A stretch of DNA of 64,000 nt from Corynebacterium oculi (GTDB lineage Bacteria > Actinomycetota > Actinomycetes > Mycobacteriales > Mycobacteriaceae): assembly GCF_001412105.1 (NCBI RefSeq), contig NZ_LKST01000001.1:124001-188000 (forward strand). The letters run 5' to 3'. Of the stretch, positions 15,477-23,105 are shown in pieces. Positions within the stretch are counted from its first letter, which is position 1. The number at the start of each line of letters is the position of its first letter. A program made the translations under genes and the position numbers. The notes under the pieces were generated by a model that worked only from the letters and a program-made list of their open reading frames with translations, ran no database searches and had not been told where the DNA came from.

Positions 15477-16304
15477 ATGAAAAATTGGAAAACACTAGAG
15501 ACCGACAAGACCAAGCTGACGAACAAGAACTTCACCGCCGGTCGCGGAGGGCAGCGCATCTCGTATATTGTGAAGCATCACAATGCCGCCAACCCATTAA
15601 CAACGGAAGAATGCTGGAATACGTGGCAAATTCGAGAAGCAAGCGCTCACTATCAGGTGGAGATAGATGGCACCATTGGACGGCTTGTAAAGGATACGGA
15701 TACCGCCTGGCACGCCAATAACCTTAAGGCAAACCAGGAGAGTATTGGTATTGAGCACGCCAATAGTGCAGGGGCAGATCAAGACTATCCTATCTCAGAT
15801 AAGACCATTGAGGAGGGTGCTCATCTAGCCGCAGCGTTATGCGTCTATCACAAACTGGGACGCCCTGAATTTGGCAAAAATATCCGCGACCACCGCGAAA
15901 TAAGTGGAACTTCTTGCCCGTATCACTTGGCTCAAGGTAGGCGGCATCACGACCACTGGATGCTGCGAGCTCAATACTGGTATGACCAAATGACCAATTC
16001 CCATTCTCAGGGAGGAAATAAAATGACCGTACTATCTGGCGTTTCTGCCGCCGCACTTAATGACACTAAGCATGCAGCCTGGAAGGCTCTCGATAACTCC
16101 GCCGATAACCGCACTCAGCTACGTGGACCTAATGATCAGGGCTGGAATGTTGATGATCTCGTGGGTTATGCCCGCAAGCGTGATGGAGCATTGAAGAAGG
16201 GGACTCTTGTCGAACTTCTTGCCGTGTCCCTCCATGAGCAGCGCGCATTGGCTGCGGAGGTAAAAGCCTTGCGCGGAGATGTTGCTGGAATCAAGAAGCG
16301 CTAA
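15477..16304 (+). CDS. Endolysin: N-acetylmuramoyl-L-alanine amidase (PGRP/Amidase_2)
   Basis: A 275-residue amidase that would cut the bond between muramic acid and L-alanine in peptidoglycan. Candidate zinc ligands are a histidine in VKHHNAAN, the histidine of PYHLAQ or IRDHRE, and the cysteine of SGTSCPYHL. The C-terminal 95 residues, after a glycine-rich break, are probably the wall- or membrane-binding part. There is no signal peptide, so export depends on the holin. AAAGGAGG (15465-15472) precedes ATG at 15477. It lies at the right end of the prophage remnant, followed by a long palindrome. Confidence 0.85.
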   Translation: MKNWKTLETDKTKLTNKNFTAGRGGQRISYIVKHHNAANPLTTEECWNTWQIREASAHYQVEIDGTIGRLVKDTDTAWHANNLKANQESIGIEHANSAGADQDYPISDKTIEEGAHLAAALCVYHKLGRPEFGKNIRDHREISGTSCPYHLAQGRRHHDHWMLRAQYWYDQMTNSHSQGGNKMTVLSGVSAAALNDTKHAAWKALDNSADNRTQLRGPNDQGWNVDDLVGYARKRDGALKKGTLVELLAVSLHEQRALAAEVKALRGDVAGIKKR

Positions 16305-16331
16305 GATCTTATAATATCTAAGCTCCCACCA

Positions 16332-16375
16332 CGGATTGTAGTATTGATTCAATTTTGAATCAATACTACGATCCG
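16332..16375. repeat. 44-bp near-perfect palindrome after the endolysin
   Basis: Two 21-bp arms (16332-16352 and 16355-16375) match at 20 of 21 positions with a 2-nt centre. The core arms GTAGTATTGATTCAA and its complement are perfect. It could form a strong stem-loop ending endolysin transcription, but no U-run follows. A recombination or protein-binding site is the other option. Confidence 0.6.
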
Positions 16376-16566
16376 TTCCTATAGGTATGAGCGTCCTGTT
16401 ATATTTACGGAGTCCCCCAAAACCTGGAATGCGTTTTTATTGCCCTAGTATAGAGGTCGCTTCGCGATATCCGAATATGAATAACTGGGTATCATTCTGC
16501 AAGCGTGTTGCCCCAAGTGGGCAGGTGGCAGGAACAATGTATCTGCAATGTGAGTGGGCATTTTTC

Positions 16567-17364
16567 TTACAACTGGGGAGGTGGTCCGGGAACGCCTGGA
16601 TCAGGCTCATAGTCAATATTGGGATCATTCATTAATCGCTGAATTTCTTCTCCGCTATAGGCTTGCGGCAGTTTAGTAGGTGTCGGCCATGCCTCATGCT
16701 CTGGCCAGTTCTCAGGCTCACAGGCAATACCATCACCATCACGATCAAGAGCCTCACGATAACCAGGCTCACCCCGATGAAGAGGAAGAGCACCATCTGT
16801 GAGAGCTTGCCCACAGTTGGAGTAATACAGCTGACCAACCGGGGTGTCCTGCGCATCCCCAGGATTAGGATCATAAACACTAGGCCCCGGAGTGCCCTGC
16901 TGCGCATCCCCCTCGGACTGTCCCTGCTGTCCACTAGTGCCACCACTTGCGGCTGTCGCATTGCTGTCCTGGGCACCCGCCCCGTGGGAAGCGCCATTAT
17001 CTTGGCCCTGCGCGGATGCCTGCGTGGTATTGTTCGTAGCGCCATTGCCCTGCTGCCCAGTGCCTGTGGGGCTTGCGCCTACAGAAGCGGCAGGAGTAGC
17101 ACTACTCGGCTCTTGGGCCTGCGGCTCTCTACTGGCTTCGGCCGCTTGGCCAGCAGCCGCACTGGCAGAAGCATCGAGTGGCTCCGTGCTAGCGGGGGTG
17201 GTGGAAGTAGCCGAGGTTGTGGAGGTAGAAGACGCGGTTGTCGTGGTGCTCGTGGCACTCTGCGCGGTGGGTTCGGTTTCTCCGTCGGTGCTACCACAGG
17301 CGGTGGCCAACAGGGCACTGCCAACGATAACGGTAAAGGCATGAAGCTGGGTTACACGGGACAC
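16567..17364 (-). CDS. Excalibur-domain lipoprotein, copy 2
   Basis: A 265-residue predicted lipoprotein: signal segment with lipobox ATAC (Cys near residue 23), a long low-complexity linker (Thr/Ser/Ala, then Gln/Gly/Asn), and a C-terminal excalibur domain with DRDGDGIACEPENW, resembling calcium-binding loops. GTG at 17364 follows AGAAGGGAG. It would be anchored outside the membrane; the function of corynebacterial excalibur lipoproteins is not known. It is the intact relative of the copy at 9981-10544; the C-terminal 100 residues are about two-thirds identical and copy 1 has a much shorter linker. The two copies bracket the prophage remnant in the same orientation. Confidence 0.8.
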   Translation of the reverse strand: MSRVTQLHAFTVIVGSALLATACGSTDGETEPTAQSATSTTTTASSTSTTSATSTTPASTEPLDASASAAAGQAAEASREPQAQEPSSATPAASVGASPTGTGQQGNGATNNTTQASAQGQDNGASHGAGAQDSNATAASGGTSGQQGQSEGDAQQGTPGPSVYDPNPGDAQDTPVGQLYYSNCGQALTDGALPLHRGEPGYREALDRDGDGIACEPENWPEHEAWPTPTKLPQAYSGEEIQRLMNDPNIDYEPDPGVPGPPPQL

Positions 17365-17429
17365 GGTTTCTCCCTTCTGCTTGGAACTCTGTACCTATCT
17401 TATAGGAATAAGAGCGATAGGCGTTACAC
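17363..17429 (-). promoter_or_regulatory. Duplicated promoter/leader block, copy 2
   Basis: Matches 10543-10609 at 61 of 67 positions. It contains palindromic CCTATAAGATAGG (17394-17406, minus strand) with the -10-like hexamer, and the ribosome-binding site of the intact lipoprotein gene. Confidence 0.6.
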
Positions 17430-17488
17430 CTTGCAGCAAACCCCGAAACCCCTCACCAACACGGCGATGCCCCACGGGAGGGTAAGGC

Positions 17489-17544
17489 AAAACGCGAGGC
17501 CGCTTTTCCGAGCCCCGGTAACAGGGCTGGAAAGCAACCTCGCG
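17489..17544 (-). terminator. Terminator of the small secreted protein gene
   Basis: Minus strand: CGCGAGG...CCTCGCG arms (17538-17544 and 17493-17499) with further inner pairing (GGAAAG/CTTTTCC and AGCCC/GGGCT), followed by TTTT (17492-17489). It lies 30 nt after the stop of the 17575-17898 gene. Confidence 0.7.
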
Positions 17545-17574
17545 CTTGTGCACTCAATCCCGATAAAAGGGGGA

Positions 17575-17898
17575 TTAGCAGTCAGCCTCACCGGAAGCAT
17601 CATTGCCACCGGCGGCCTGGCCGCCGCCGAACAGGCCGTTCAGGCCACCGAGGGTATCCACGATGCCCTTAGCGGTATCCACGCCCTTCTTGGCGTTGTC
17701 CAGGCGCTTGCCGGTCAGCTCGGCCTTCTCCATCTCGGAGGGCTGCTTGGCGTCCTTCTGTGCGGCAGCAGCCTCGGGGGAGAGGGTCTGGCCGGGGAGG
17801 AAGGAGGGGCGCTCATCGGCCATCGCGGGGGCGATGGTGGCGGAAGCGGCCACAGCCAAGGTGGCGGCGCTAACGGCGAACTTACGAGACAGCTTCAT
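17575..17898 (-). CDS. Small secreted protein, LTGKRLDNAKKGV family (member 1)
   Basis: A 107-residue protein with a clear signal peptide (KFAVSAATLAVAASATIAPAMA, cut before DERPS) and a mature part holding ELTGKRLDNAKKGVDTAKGI followed by VDTLGGL and a glycine-rich end with a terminal Cys. The same core occurs in the gene at 47146-47436. No known family is recognised. RBS GGGAACGTGAG lies upstream of ATG at 17898. The leader contains a terminator-like hairpin. The mature core is charged and probably helical. Confidence 0.75.
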   Translation of the reverse strand: MKLSRKFAVSAATLAVAASATIAPAMADERPSFLPGQTLSPEAAAAQKDAKQPSEMEKAELTGKRLDNAKKGVDTAKGIVDTLGGLNGLFGGGQAAGGNDASGEADC

Positions 17899-18229
17899 CT
17901 CTCACGTTCCCTTTCGTGTGTTTCTGACATGTCATGCAACGGAAAAATACGCACCCCGCATAGGGGTAGCGGGGCGTGCGGTTTTCGTTACGGTGGCCCA
18001 GCATAACGCTTATTGCGCTTGAGTGGTAAAGGAAAAGGTTACAGGCGGGTAAATTTTTCATACCAATTCGGTCAACCGCCGCTGTTTGTGTACCTGGCCA
18101 GGGTGAATGGCTTTGGGGCGGGTTGTGTGGAATCTTTCCCAAAAAGGATAAGGTATATGCAATCCTGTCATAGCCATTTCTTTTGTTTCGGCGGTGCCGC
18201 CCGGGGTCCCTAGCGAATCTAGATTAGGG
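17899..18229 (-). other. Leader and upstream region of the secreted protein gene
   Basis: No gene is seen. A candidate -10 TATGCT (minus strand, 18005-18000) would start a leader of about 95 nt. Inside it, 17950-17980 folds into a GC-rich stem (GCGGGGTGCG arm) followed by UAUUUUU (to 17943), which resembles an intrinsic terminator ahead of the gene, perhaps an attenuator or the terminator of a short RNA. The rest, 18030-18229, shows nothing clear. Confidence 0.4.
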
Positions 18230-18769
18230 TCAGATAAAACGCTGCACGGAATAGGTGCCGTTTTCATCGTGGGACACGCCCGTGCCCATGTGGGTGGCCT
18301 CGGGGTCGAGGAGGTTATTGCGGTGCCCCTCAGAATCGAGCCAGTCCTGTACCACGTCCTGCGCGCTGATCTCCGCTCCGTAGAAGTGGATGTTCTCTGC
18401 GAAGTCCCCTTCGGCGTGTTCAAAGATTCCGGTGGTGCTCATGGTCTTGGCCCACTGCGCGGATTCCTCGTTGAGCGTTGCGTCCATCTCTAGGGGTTGG
18501 AGCCCGTGCTCCTCGCGCACCTGGTTGGTGCGGTCGTGGATCTCTTGCGCGGTGGCGCTTTCGGCCACGGCCGCGCCGGCGGGTTCATCGGTGCTGGGGC
18601 TGGTGGATACCGCCTCTTCCTGTACCTCCTCGGCGGGCCCGGACTCCTCGTGCAGGATCGTGACGTCGGCGGCGTCGGCCTCGGGGGCGTCGTTAAGCAC
18701 GCCGAGTGCGGCGGGGCTGGCGGCGAGTGCTGCGGTGCCTGCTGCTTTGGCGGCGGTGGAGGTGCTCAT
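18230..18769 (-). CDS. CAP-domain (SCP/PR1-like) protein
   Basis: A 179-residue protein with an Ala-rich N-terminus, a Glu/Ser/Thr-rich linker (residues about 35-75) and a C-terminal CAP domain: IHDRTNQVREEHGLQPL, SAQWAKTMSTTGIFEHAEG, AENI and DSEGHRNNLLDPEATHMGTGV. Bacterial CAP proteins are mostly exported with unclear roles. ATG at 18769 begins at the Ala-rich segment; a longer frame to 19462 overlaps rpiB and is rejected. The N-terminus is only moderately hydrophobic, so export by a classical signal is uncertain. Divergent from rpiB. Confidence 0.8.
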   Translation of the reverse strand: MSTSTAAKAAGTAALAASPAALGVLNDAPEADAADVTILHEESGPAEEVQEEAVSTSPSTDEPAGAAVAESATAQEIHDRTNQVREEHGLQPLEMDATLNEESAQWAKTMSTTGIFEHAEGDFAENIHFYGAEISAQDVVQDWLDSEGHRNNLLDPEATHMGTGVSHDENGTYSVQRFI

Positions 18770-18867
18770 GGTTTCTCTTTGGGTCGTGGGAAAACTCTCG
18801 GAAGAGACGTTCGAGTACCTTGCCGAGTGTACCGCGCGATTGCGCACCTCGCAGGAGCGTTTTCTTA

Positions 18868-18873
18868 TAGAAT
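18868..18873 (+). promoter_or_regulatory. Putative -10 box of rpiB
   Basis: TAGAAT is 7 nt before the ATG at 18881; no ribosome-binding site is present, consistent with a leaderless message. Confidence 0.4.
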
Positions 18874-18880
18874 TGCCGCC

Positions 18881-19345
18881 ATGCGCGTATATGTAGGGGC
18901 GGATCACGCCGGTTTTGAGTTGAAGAACGTCATCGTGGAGCATCTTCAGGGTGCGGGGCACGAGGTTATTGATTGCGGGGCCCATGCCTATGATCCCGAG
19001 GACGATTACCCGGCTTTTTGCATCGAGGCCGCGCAGCGCACGGTGAACGATCCCGGTTCCTTGGGCATCGTGCTGGGTGGCTCTGGCAATGGCGAGCAGA
19101 TCGCCGCGAACAAGGTCAAAGGTGCGCGCTGCGCGTTGGCGTGGTCGGAGGAGACGGCGCGCCTGGCCCGAGAGCACAATAATGCGCAGCTCATCGGCAT
19201 TGGCGGCCGCATGCATTCGCAGGAGGAGGCGCTTGCGATCGTGGAGGCCTTCCTGGGGCAGGAGTGGTCGCAGGCAGAGCGCCACCAGCGTCGCATTGAC
19301 ATTCTGGCGGATTACGAGCGCACGGGGATCGCGCCCACGGCTTAA
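18881..19345 (+). CDS. rpiB: Ribose-5-phosphate isomerase B
   Basis: A 154-residue RpiB/LacAB-type isomerase interconverting ribose 5-phosphate and ribulose 5-phosphate in the pentose phosphate pathway. MRVYVGADHAGFELK at the N-terminus and the GIVLGGSGNGEQIAANKVKG substrate loop are diagnostic; the actinobacterial form has Glu in the position (GNGEQ) after the loop. Length is normal. It marks the return to conserved core chromosome after the island. Confidence 0.95.
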   Translation: MRVYVGADHAGFELKNVIVEHLQGAGHEVIDCGAHAYDPEDDYPAFCIEAAQRTVNDPGSLGIVLGGSGNGEQIAANKVKGARCALAWSEETARLAREHNNAQLIGIGGRMHSQEEALAIVEAFLGQEWSQAERHQRRIDILADYERTGIAPTA

Positions 19346-19467
19346 AATAACGTCCGCCCACGCCAGCGCTGAGCGACGCCGCCTCGGGCGATGCCGCAAC
19401 GAGCGGCACGCGGTGGTGCGGCGTTTGGTATCGCACCCTGGGTGCGATACACTGCCAGTCACGTCAG

Positions 19468-19542
19468 GGGAACGTCGTATAGTGGCTAATACCTCAGCCT
19501 TCCAAGCTGAAGACGCGGGTTCGATTCCCGTCGTTCCCTCCA
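19468..19542 (+). tRNA. tRNA-Gly (anticodon TCC)
   Basis: Acceptor arms GGGAACG (19468-19474) and CGTTCCC (19532-19538) pair fully. The anticodon stem TCAGC/GCTGA encloses the loop CTTCCAA, giving TCC. The T-arm has GGTTCGATTCC. CCA is encoded at 19540-19542. Confidence 0.95.
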
Positions 19543-19633
19543 GGTCTTAGGCCCTGTCGCATCGGCGGCGGGGCCTTTAACCTACCCCGATGTATGGGGA
19601 GTTTGGAAGCGGCCGGTAGAGTGGCGGCCTGTA

Positions 19634-19707
19634 CGGGGCGTGGCGCAGCTTGGTAGCGCACCTGCTTTGGGAGCAGGGGGTCGCAGGTTCAAATCCTGTC
19701 GCCCCGA
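19634..19707 (+). tRNA. tRNA-Pro (anticodon TGG)
   Basis: Acceptor arms CGGGGCG (19634-19640) and CGCCCCG (19700-19706). The anticodon stem CCTGC/GCAGG encloses TTTGGGA, giving TGG. T-arm GGTTCAAATCC. No CCA is encoded. It lies 37 bases before tig. Confidence 0.95.
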
Positions 19708-19744
19708 CGTACACATGTATTCACCGAATCCAGGAGAGTGACTC

Positions 19745-21091
19745 GTGAAGAGTTCCGTCGAGAAGCTGAGCGACACCCGTGTCAAGCTCACTGTGAATGT
19801 TCCCTTCGATGAGCTGAAGGGTGAGCTAGACCAGGCGTATGCCGCCATTGCGCAGCAGGTTTCCATTCCCGGTTTCCGCAAGGGGAAGGCTCCTCGCCAG
19901 CTTATCGACGCCCGCTTTGGCCGTGGCCCGATCCTGGAGCAGGTGGTCAATGACATGCTGCCCTCCCGCTACGAAGCCGCCCTGGGCGAGAACGAGCTGA
20001 ACCCGCTGGGCCAGCCGGACGTGGACGTCACGGAGATCAAGGACAAGGAGTACGTGGAGTTCACCGCCGAGGTGGACGTGCGCCCTGAGTTTGAGGTGCC
20101 GGACTTCTCCGCCATCGAGGTCACCGTTCCCGCCCTCAAGGTGGATGAGGAGGCCGTGGACGAGGCGATTGACCAGCTGCGCGGCCGGTTCGCGGAGCTG
20201 AAGGACACCAAGCGCAAGCTCAAGACGGGCGATTACGCGATCATTGACCTCAAGGCCACCATCGACGGCGAGGTTGTGGACGAGGCCACCACCGAGGGCC
20301 TGTCCTACGAGATCGGCCAGGGTGACCTCATCGACGGCCTGGACACCGCCCTGCGCGGCATGAAGACCGGCGAGGACAACGAGTTCACCGCCAAGATCCG
20401 CAGCGGCGAGCACAAGGATGAGGAAGCCACCATCGCGGTGCACGTCCAGCAGACCAAGGAGCGCAAGCTGCCGGATCTGGACGAGGAATTCGTGCAGATG
20501 GCCTCCGAGTTTGACACGGTGGAGGAACTGCGCGAGTCCACCAAGAGCCAGGTGGAGGAGTCCAAGAAGGCGGAGCAGGCCACCGCTATCCGCGATGCCG
20601 TGCTGGAGAAGGCCCTGGCGGACGCGGACTTCCCGCTGCCGGAGGGCGTGGTGAACGAGCAGGTGCACAACCAGCTGCATCAGCTGCTGGGCCAGCTCGC
20701 CCACGACGAGGCGGCTTTGAACTCCGCCCTGGAACAGCAGGGCACCACCCGCGAAGAGTTCGATAAGGAGCAGCGCACCAGCGCCGAGGAGGCCGTGCGC
20801 ACCCAGCTCTTCCTGGACGCCCTGGCGGAGCAGGAGGCCCCGGAGGTTTCCCAGCAGGAGCTGACCGATCACATCATGTTCACGGCGCAGGCCTACGGCA
20901 TGGATCCCAACCAGTTCGTGCAGCAGCTCTCCCAGTCCGGGCAGATCGCTAACCTGTTCTCCGACGTGCGTCGCGGAAAGGCCCTGGCCGCCGCCATCTG
21001 CCGCACCACGGTGAAGGACGATGAGGGCAATGCCGTGGATCCCACGGATTACTTCGGCGAGGAAGAAGAGGAGTCCGAGGACAAGGAGTAA
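19745..21091 (+). CDS. tig: Trigger factor (ribosome-associated chaperone, prolyl isomerase)
   Basis: A 448-residue trigger factor. The N-terminal ribosome-binding domain carries the signature [10 protein letters not shown] near residue 45; the central FKBP-type prolyl isomerase domain follows (about 150-235, [17 protein letters not shown]), then the helical C-terminal domain and an acidic tail ([11 protein letters not shown]). It binds near the peptide exit tunnel and protects nascent chains. GTG at 19745 has AGGAG at 19732-19736. A strong terminator follows. One exact GCTTATCGACGCC word lies within codons for QLIDAR. Confidence 0.97.
   Translation: MKSSVEKLSDTRVKLTVNVPFDELKGELDQAYAAIAQQVSIPGFRKGKAPRQLIDARFGRGPILEQVVNDMLPSRYEAALGENELNPLGQPDVDVTEIKDKEYVEFTAEVDVRPEFEVPDFSAIEVTVPALKVDEEAVDEAIDQLRGRFAELKDTKRKLKTGDYAIIDLKATIDGEVVDEATTEGLSYEIGQGDLIDGLDTALRGMKTGEDNEFTAKIRSGEHKDEEATIAVHVQQTKERKLPDLDEEFVQMASEFDTVEELRESTKSQVEESKKAEQATAIRDAVLEKALADADFPLPEGVVNEQVHNQLHQLLGQLAHDEAALNSALEQQGTTREEFDKEQRTSAEEAVRTQLFLDALAEQEAPEVSQQELTDHIMFTAQAYGMDPNQFVQQLSQSGQIANLFSDVRRGKALAAAICRTTVKDDEGNAVDPTDYFGEEEEESEDKE
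19900..19912 (+). repeat. GCTTATCGACGCC word, copy 1
   Basis: Exact copy inside tig, read in frame as LIDA with the codon CTT for Leu, unusual for this GC-rich gene. Confidence 0.8.
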
Positions 21092-21116
21092 GCGCTCTTT
21101 CGCTTCTGTCCTGAAG

Positions 21117-21145
21117 AAAGCCCGGCCCCGGCGGCCGGGCTTTTT
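21117..21145 (+). terminator. Terminator after tig
   Basis: AAAGCCCGGCC pairs with GGCCGGGCTTT and is followed by a T run, 26 nt after the stop codon. Confidence 0.9.
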
Positions 21146-21272
21146 CCTGCGCGGGGGAGGAACCAACGCTGTGAGCGAACAAGGCCGTTTTTTGTGCCGG
21201 TGCGTCCCCTCGCGCGGGTAGCCTGTGGGAAGTATCGAGCAACCGAGACCAAGCGAGGAGAAGAACACGATC

Positions 21273-21872
21273 ATGAACGCTTCCACCACGATGGCCGCAG
21301 AGGCTCAGGGGCTGAACCTGAGCGATTCTGTGTACGAGCGCCTGCTGCGCGAGCGCATTATCTTCCTGGGCAGCCAGGTGGACGATGAGATCGCTAATAA
21401 GCTGTGCGCTCAGATTCTGCTTCTGTCCGCCGAGGATCCCACCAGGGACATCTCCCTGTACATTAATTCCCCGGGCGGCTCCGTCACCGCGGGCATGGCT
21501 ATTTATGACACGATGAAGTATTCCCCCTGCGACGTGGCCACCTACGGCATGGGCCTGGCGGCGTCGATGGGCCAGTTCCTGCTCACCGCCGGCACCCCCG
21601 GCAAGCGCTTTGCGCTGCCGCACGCCCGCATTATGATGCACCAGCCCTCGGCGGGCGTGGGTGGCACCGCCGCGGACATCGCCATTCAGGCGGAGCAGTT
21701 CGCGGCCACCAAGAAGGAGATGGCGCAGCTCATTGCGGAGCACTCCGGGCAGACCTTCGAGCAGATCACCAAGGACTCCGACCGTGACCGCTGGTTCACC
21801 GCCCAGCAGGCCAAGGAATACGGCCTGGTGGATCACGTGATTACCACCGCCCAGGGCTCCGTGAGCAACTAA
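21273..21872 (+). CDS. clpP1: ATP-dependent Clp protease proteolytic subunit 1
   Basis: A 199-residue ClpP. The serine protease triad is visible: Ser in GLAASMGQF (about residue 97), His in RIMMHQPS (about 122), Asp in KDSDRDRWF. Actinobacterial ClpP1 assembles with ClpP2 into a mixed tetradecamer fed by ClpX or ClpC. ATG at 21273 is preceded by GAGGAGAAG (21255-21263). It is followed by clpP2 after 20 bases, one operon. clpX lies 11 kb downstream. Confidence 0.96.
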   Translation: MNASTTMAAEAQGLNLSDSVYERLLRERIIFLGSQVDDEIANKLCAQILLLSAEDPTRDISLYINSPGGSVTAGMAIYDTMKYSPCDVATYGMGLAASMGQFLLTAGTPGKRFALPHARIMMHQPSAGVGGTAADIAIQAEQFAATKKEMAQLIAEHSGQTFEQITKDSDRDRWFTAQQAKEYGLVDHVITTAQGSVSN

Positions 21873-21892
21873 TAAGGAAAAGGAGAATATCC

Positions 21893-22519
21893 ATGAACAA
21901 CGCTTTCCAGATGCCCTCGGCCCGCTACGTGCTGCCCTCCTTTATCGAGCAGTCTGCCTACGGCACCAAGGAGACCAATCCTTATGCCAAGCTCTTCGAG
22001 GAGCGCATCATCTTCCTGGGGACCCAGGTGGACGATACCTCCGCGAATGACATCATGGCTCAGCTCCTGGTGCTGGAGGGATTGGACCCGGATCGGGACA
22101 TCACCATGTACATCAATTCCCCCGGTGGTTCCTTCACCGCGCTCATGGCGATCTATGACACGATGCAGTACGTGCGCCCGGACGTGCAGACGGTGTGCCT
22201 GGGGCAGGCGGCTTCGGCCGCCGCCGTGCTGCTCTCGGCGGGGGCCAAGGGCAAGCGCGCCGTGCTGCCTAACTCCCGCGTGCTGATCCACCAGCCAGCC
22301 ACCGAGGGTACGCAGGGGCAGGTTTCTGACCTGGAGATCCAGGCGGCGGAGATCGAGCGCATGCGCACGCTGATGGAAAAGACGCTGGCGGCCCACACCG
22401 GGCGCACTGCCGAGCAGATCCGCATTGATACTGATCGGGACAAGATCCTCACGGCGGAGGAGGCCGTGGAGTACGGCATCGCGGATCAGGTATTCCAGTA
22501 CCGCAAGCTCAACGACTAA
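21893..22519 (+). CDS. clpP2: ATP-dependent Clp protease proteolytic subunit 2
   Basis: A 208-residue ClpP partner of ClpP1. Triad residues: Ser in [12 protein letters not shown], His in RVLIHQPA, Asp in [16 protein letters not shown] lies before ATG at 21893. The N-terminal extension (residues 1-25) is typical of ClpP2. Transcription meets pdxT head-on, with only the palindrome at 22530-22558 between. Confidence 0.96.
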   Translation: MNNAFQMPSARYVLPSFIEQSAYGTKETNPYAKLFEERIIFLGTQVDDTSANDIMAQLLVLEGLDPDRDITMYINSPGGSFTALMAIYDTMQYVRPDVQTVCLGQAASAAAVLLSAGAKGKRAVLPNSRVLIHQPATEGTQGQVSDLEIQAAEIERMRTLMEKTLAAHTGRTAEQIRIDTDRDKILTAEEAVEYGIADQVFQYRKLND

Positions 22520-22529
22520 CCGGGGGGGG

Positions 22530-22558
22530 GCTTATCGACGCCGGGGGCGTCGATAAGC
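22530..22558. repeat. Inverted pair of GCTTATCGACGCC forming the clpP2/pdxT hairpin
   Basis: GCTTATCGACGCC (22530-22542), loop GGG, and its exact complement (22546-22558) give a 13-bp perfect stem between two convergent genes. It probably ends transcription from both sides, though no T run follows. These are copies 2 and 3 of the repeated word. Confidence 0.85.
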
Positions 22559-22559
22559 A

Positions 22560-23102
22560 TTATTCCGCCGCCGCAAGCAACTGGCGGTGCAGGGTGGTGT
22601 CCCCGGTGAGTTCCGGGTGAAAGGAGCACCCCAGCCGGTTGCCCTGGCGCACGCCCACGATTGCCCCCTCGTGCCAGGCGCAGGCGGTGGCGGCGGGCCC
22701 CACGGCGGTGACCTTGGGGCCGCGGATGAACGCCACGTCGAGGGCTGTGCCCTCCCAATCCACCCGGGTGCGCACGGAGGCGACCTGGGGGCCAAAGGCA
22801 TTGCGCTCCACCGAGACGTCCAGTAGGCCCCAGCGGCTCAGCAGAATCAGCCCGGCGCAGGTGCCCAGCACGGGCGCGCCCTGCGCGATGGCGTGAATCA
22901 GCGGCTCGCGCACGCGGAAGATTCCCGCCAGGCGATCAATGGGGCCGGACTCCCCGCCGGGCAGTACAAAGGCATCGGGGGCATCGGGCCCGGTGACGTC
23001 CTCGGGGCGGCGCACCAGGCGCACCCGCGCGCCCAGCCCGGCGAGCATCTCGGCGTGCTCGGACACCCCGCCCTGGAGGGCGAGGACACCCACGTGAACC
23101 AT
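22560..23102 (-). CDS. pdxT: Pyridoxal 5'-phosphate synthase glutaminase subunit
   Basis: A 180-residue class I glutamine amidotransferase that supplies ammonia to PdxS for pyridoxal phosphate synthesis. The VGVLALQGGVSEH start, LPGGES oxyanion loop, catalytic Cys in GTCAGLILL and the His-Glu pair in SFHPEL are present. Length is typical. It starts 3 bases after pdxS ends, so the two are translated together. Confidence 0.95.
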   Translation of the reverse strand: MVHVGVLALQGGVSEHAEMLAGLGARVRLVRRPEDVTGPDAPDAFVLPGGESGPIDRLAGIFRVREPLIHAIAQGAPVLGTCAGLILLSRWGLLDVSVERNAFGPQVASVRTRVDWEGTALDVAFIRGPKVTAVGPAATACAWHEGAIVGVRQGNRLGCSFHPELTGDTTLHRQLLAAAE

Positions 23103-23105
23103 GAA

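Noticed and set aside
16387..16635. 82-residue frame between the palindrome and the lipoprotein gene
   Set aside because: No ribosome-binding site and it runs into the 3' end of the lipoprotein gene on the opposite strand.
16663..18006. 447-residue plus-strand frame across the lipoprotein and secreted protein genes
   Set aside because: It crosses two genes, a terminator and a promoter on the other strand, and has no ribosome-binding site.
18230..19462. 410-residue extension of the CAP-domain frame through rpiB
   Set aside because: The upstream part is antisense to rpiB, which is certain; the CAP protein starts at 18769.
19468..19707. tRNA-Gly and tRNA-Pro as attachment sites for the island
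   Set aside because: The island ends before rpiB, the tRNAs lie beyond it, and no second copy of a tRNA 3' end was seen at the left edge.
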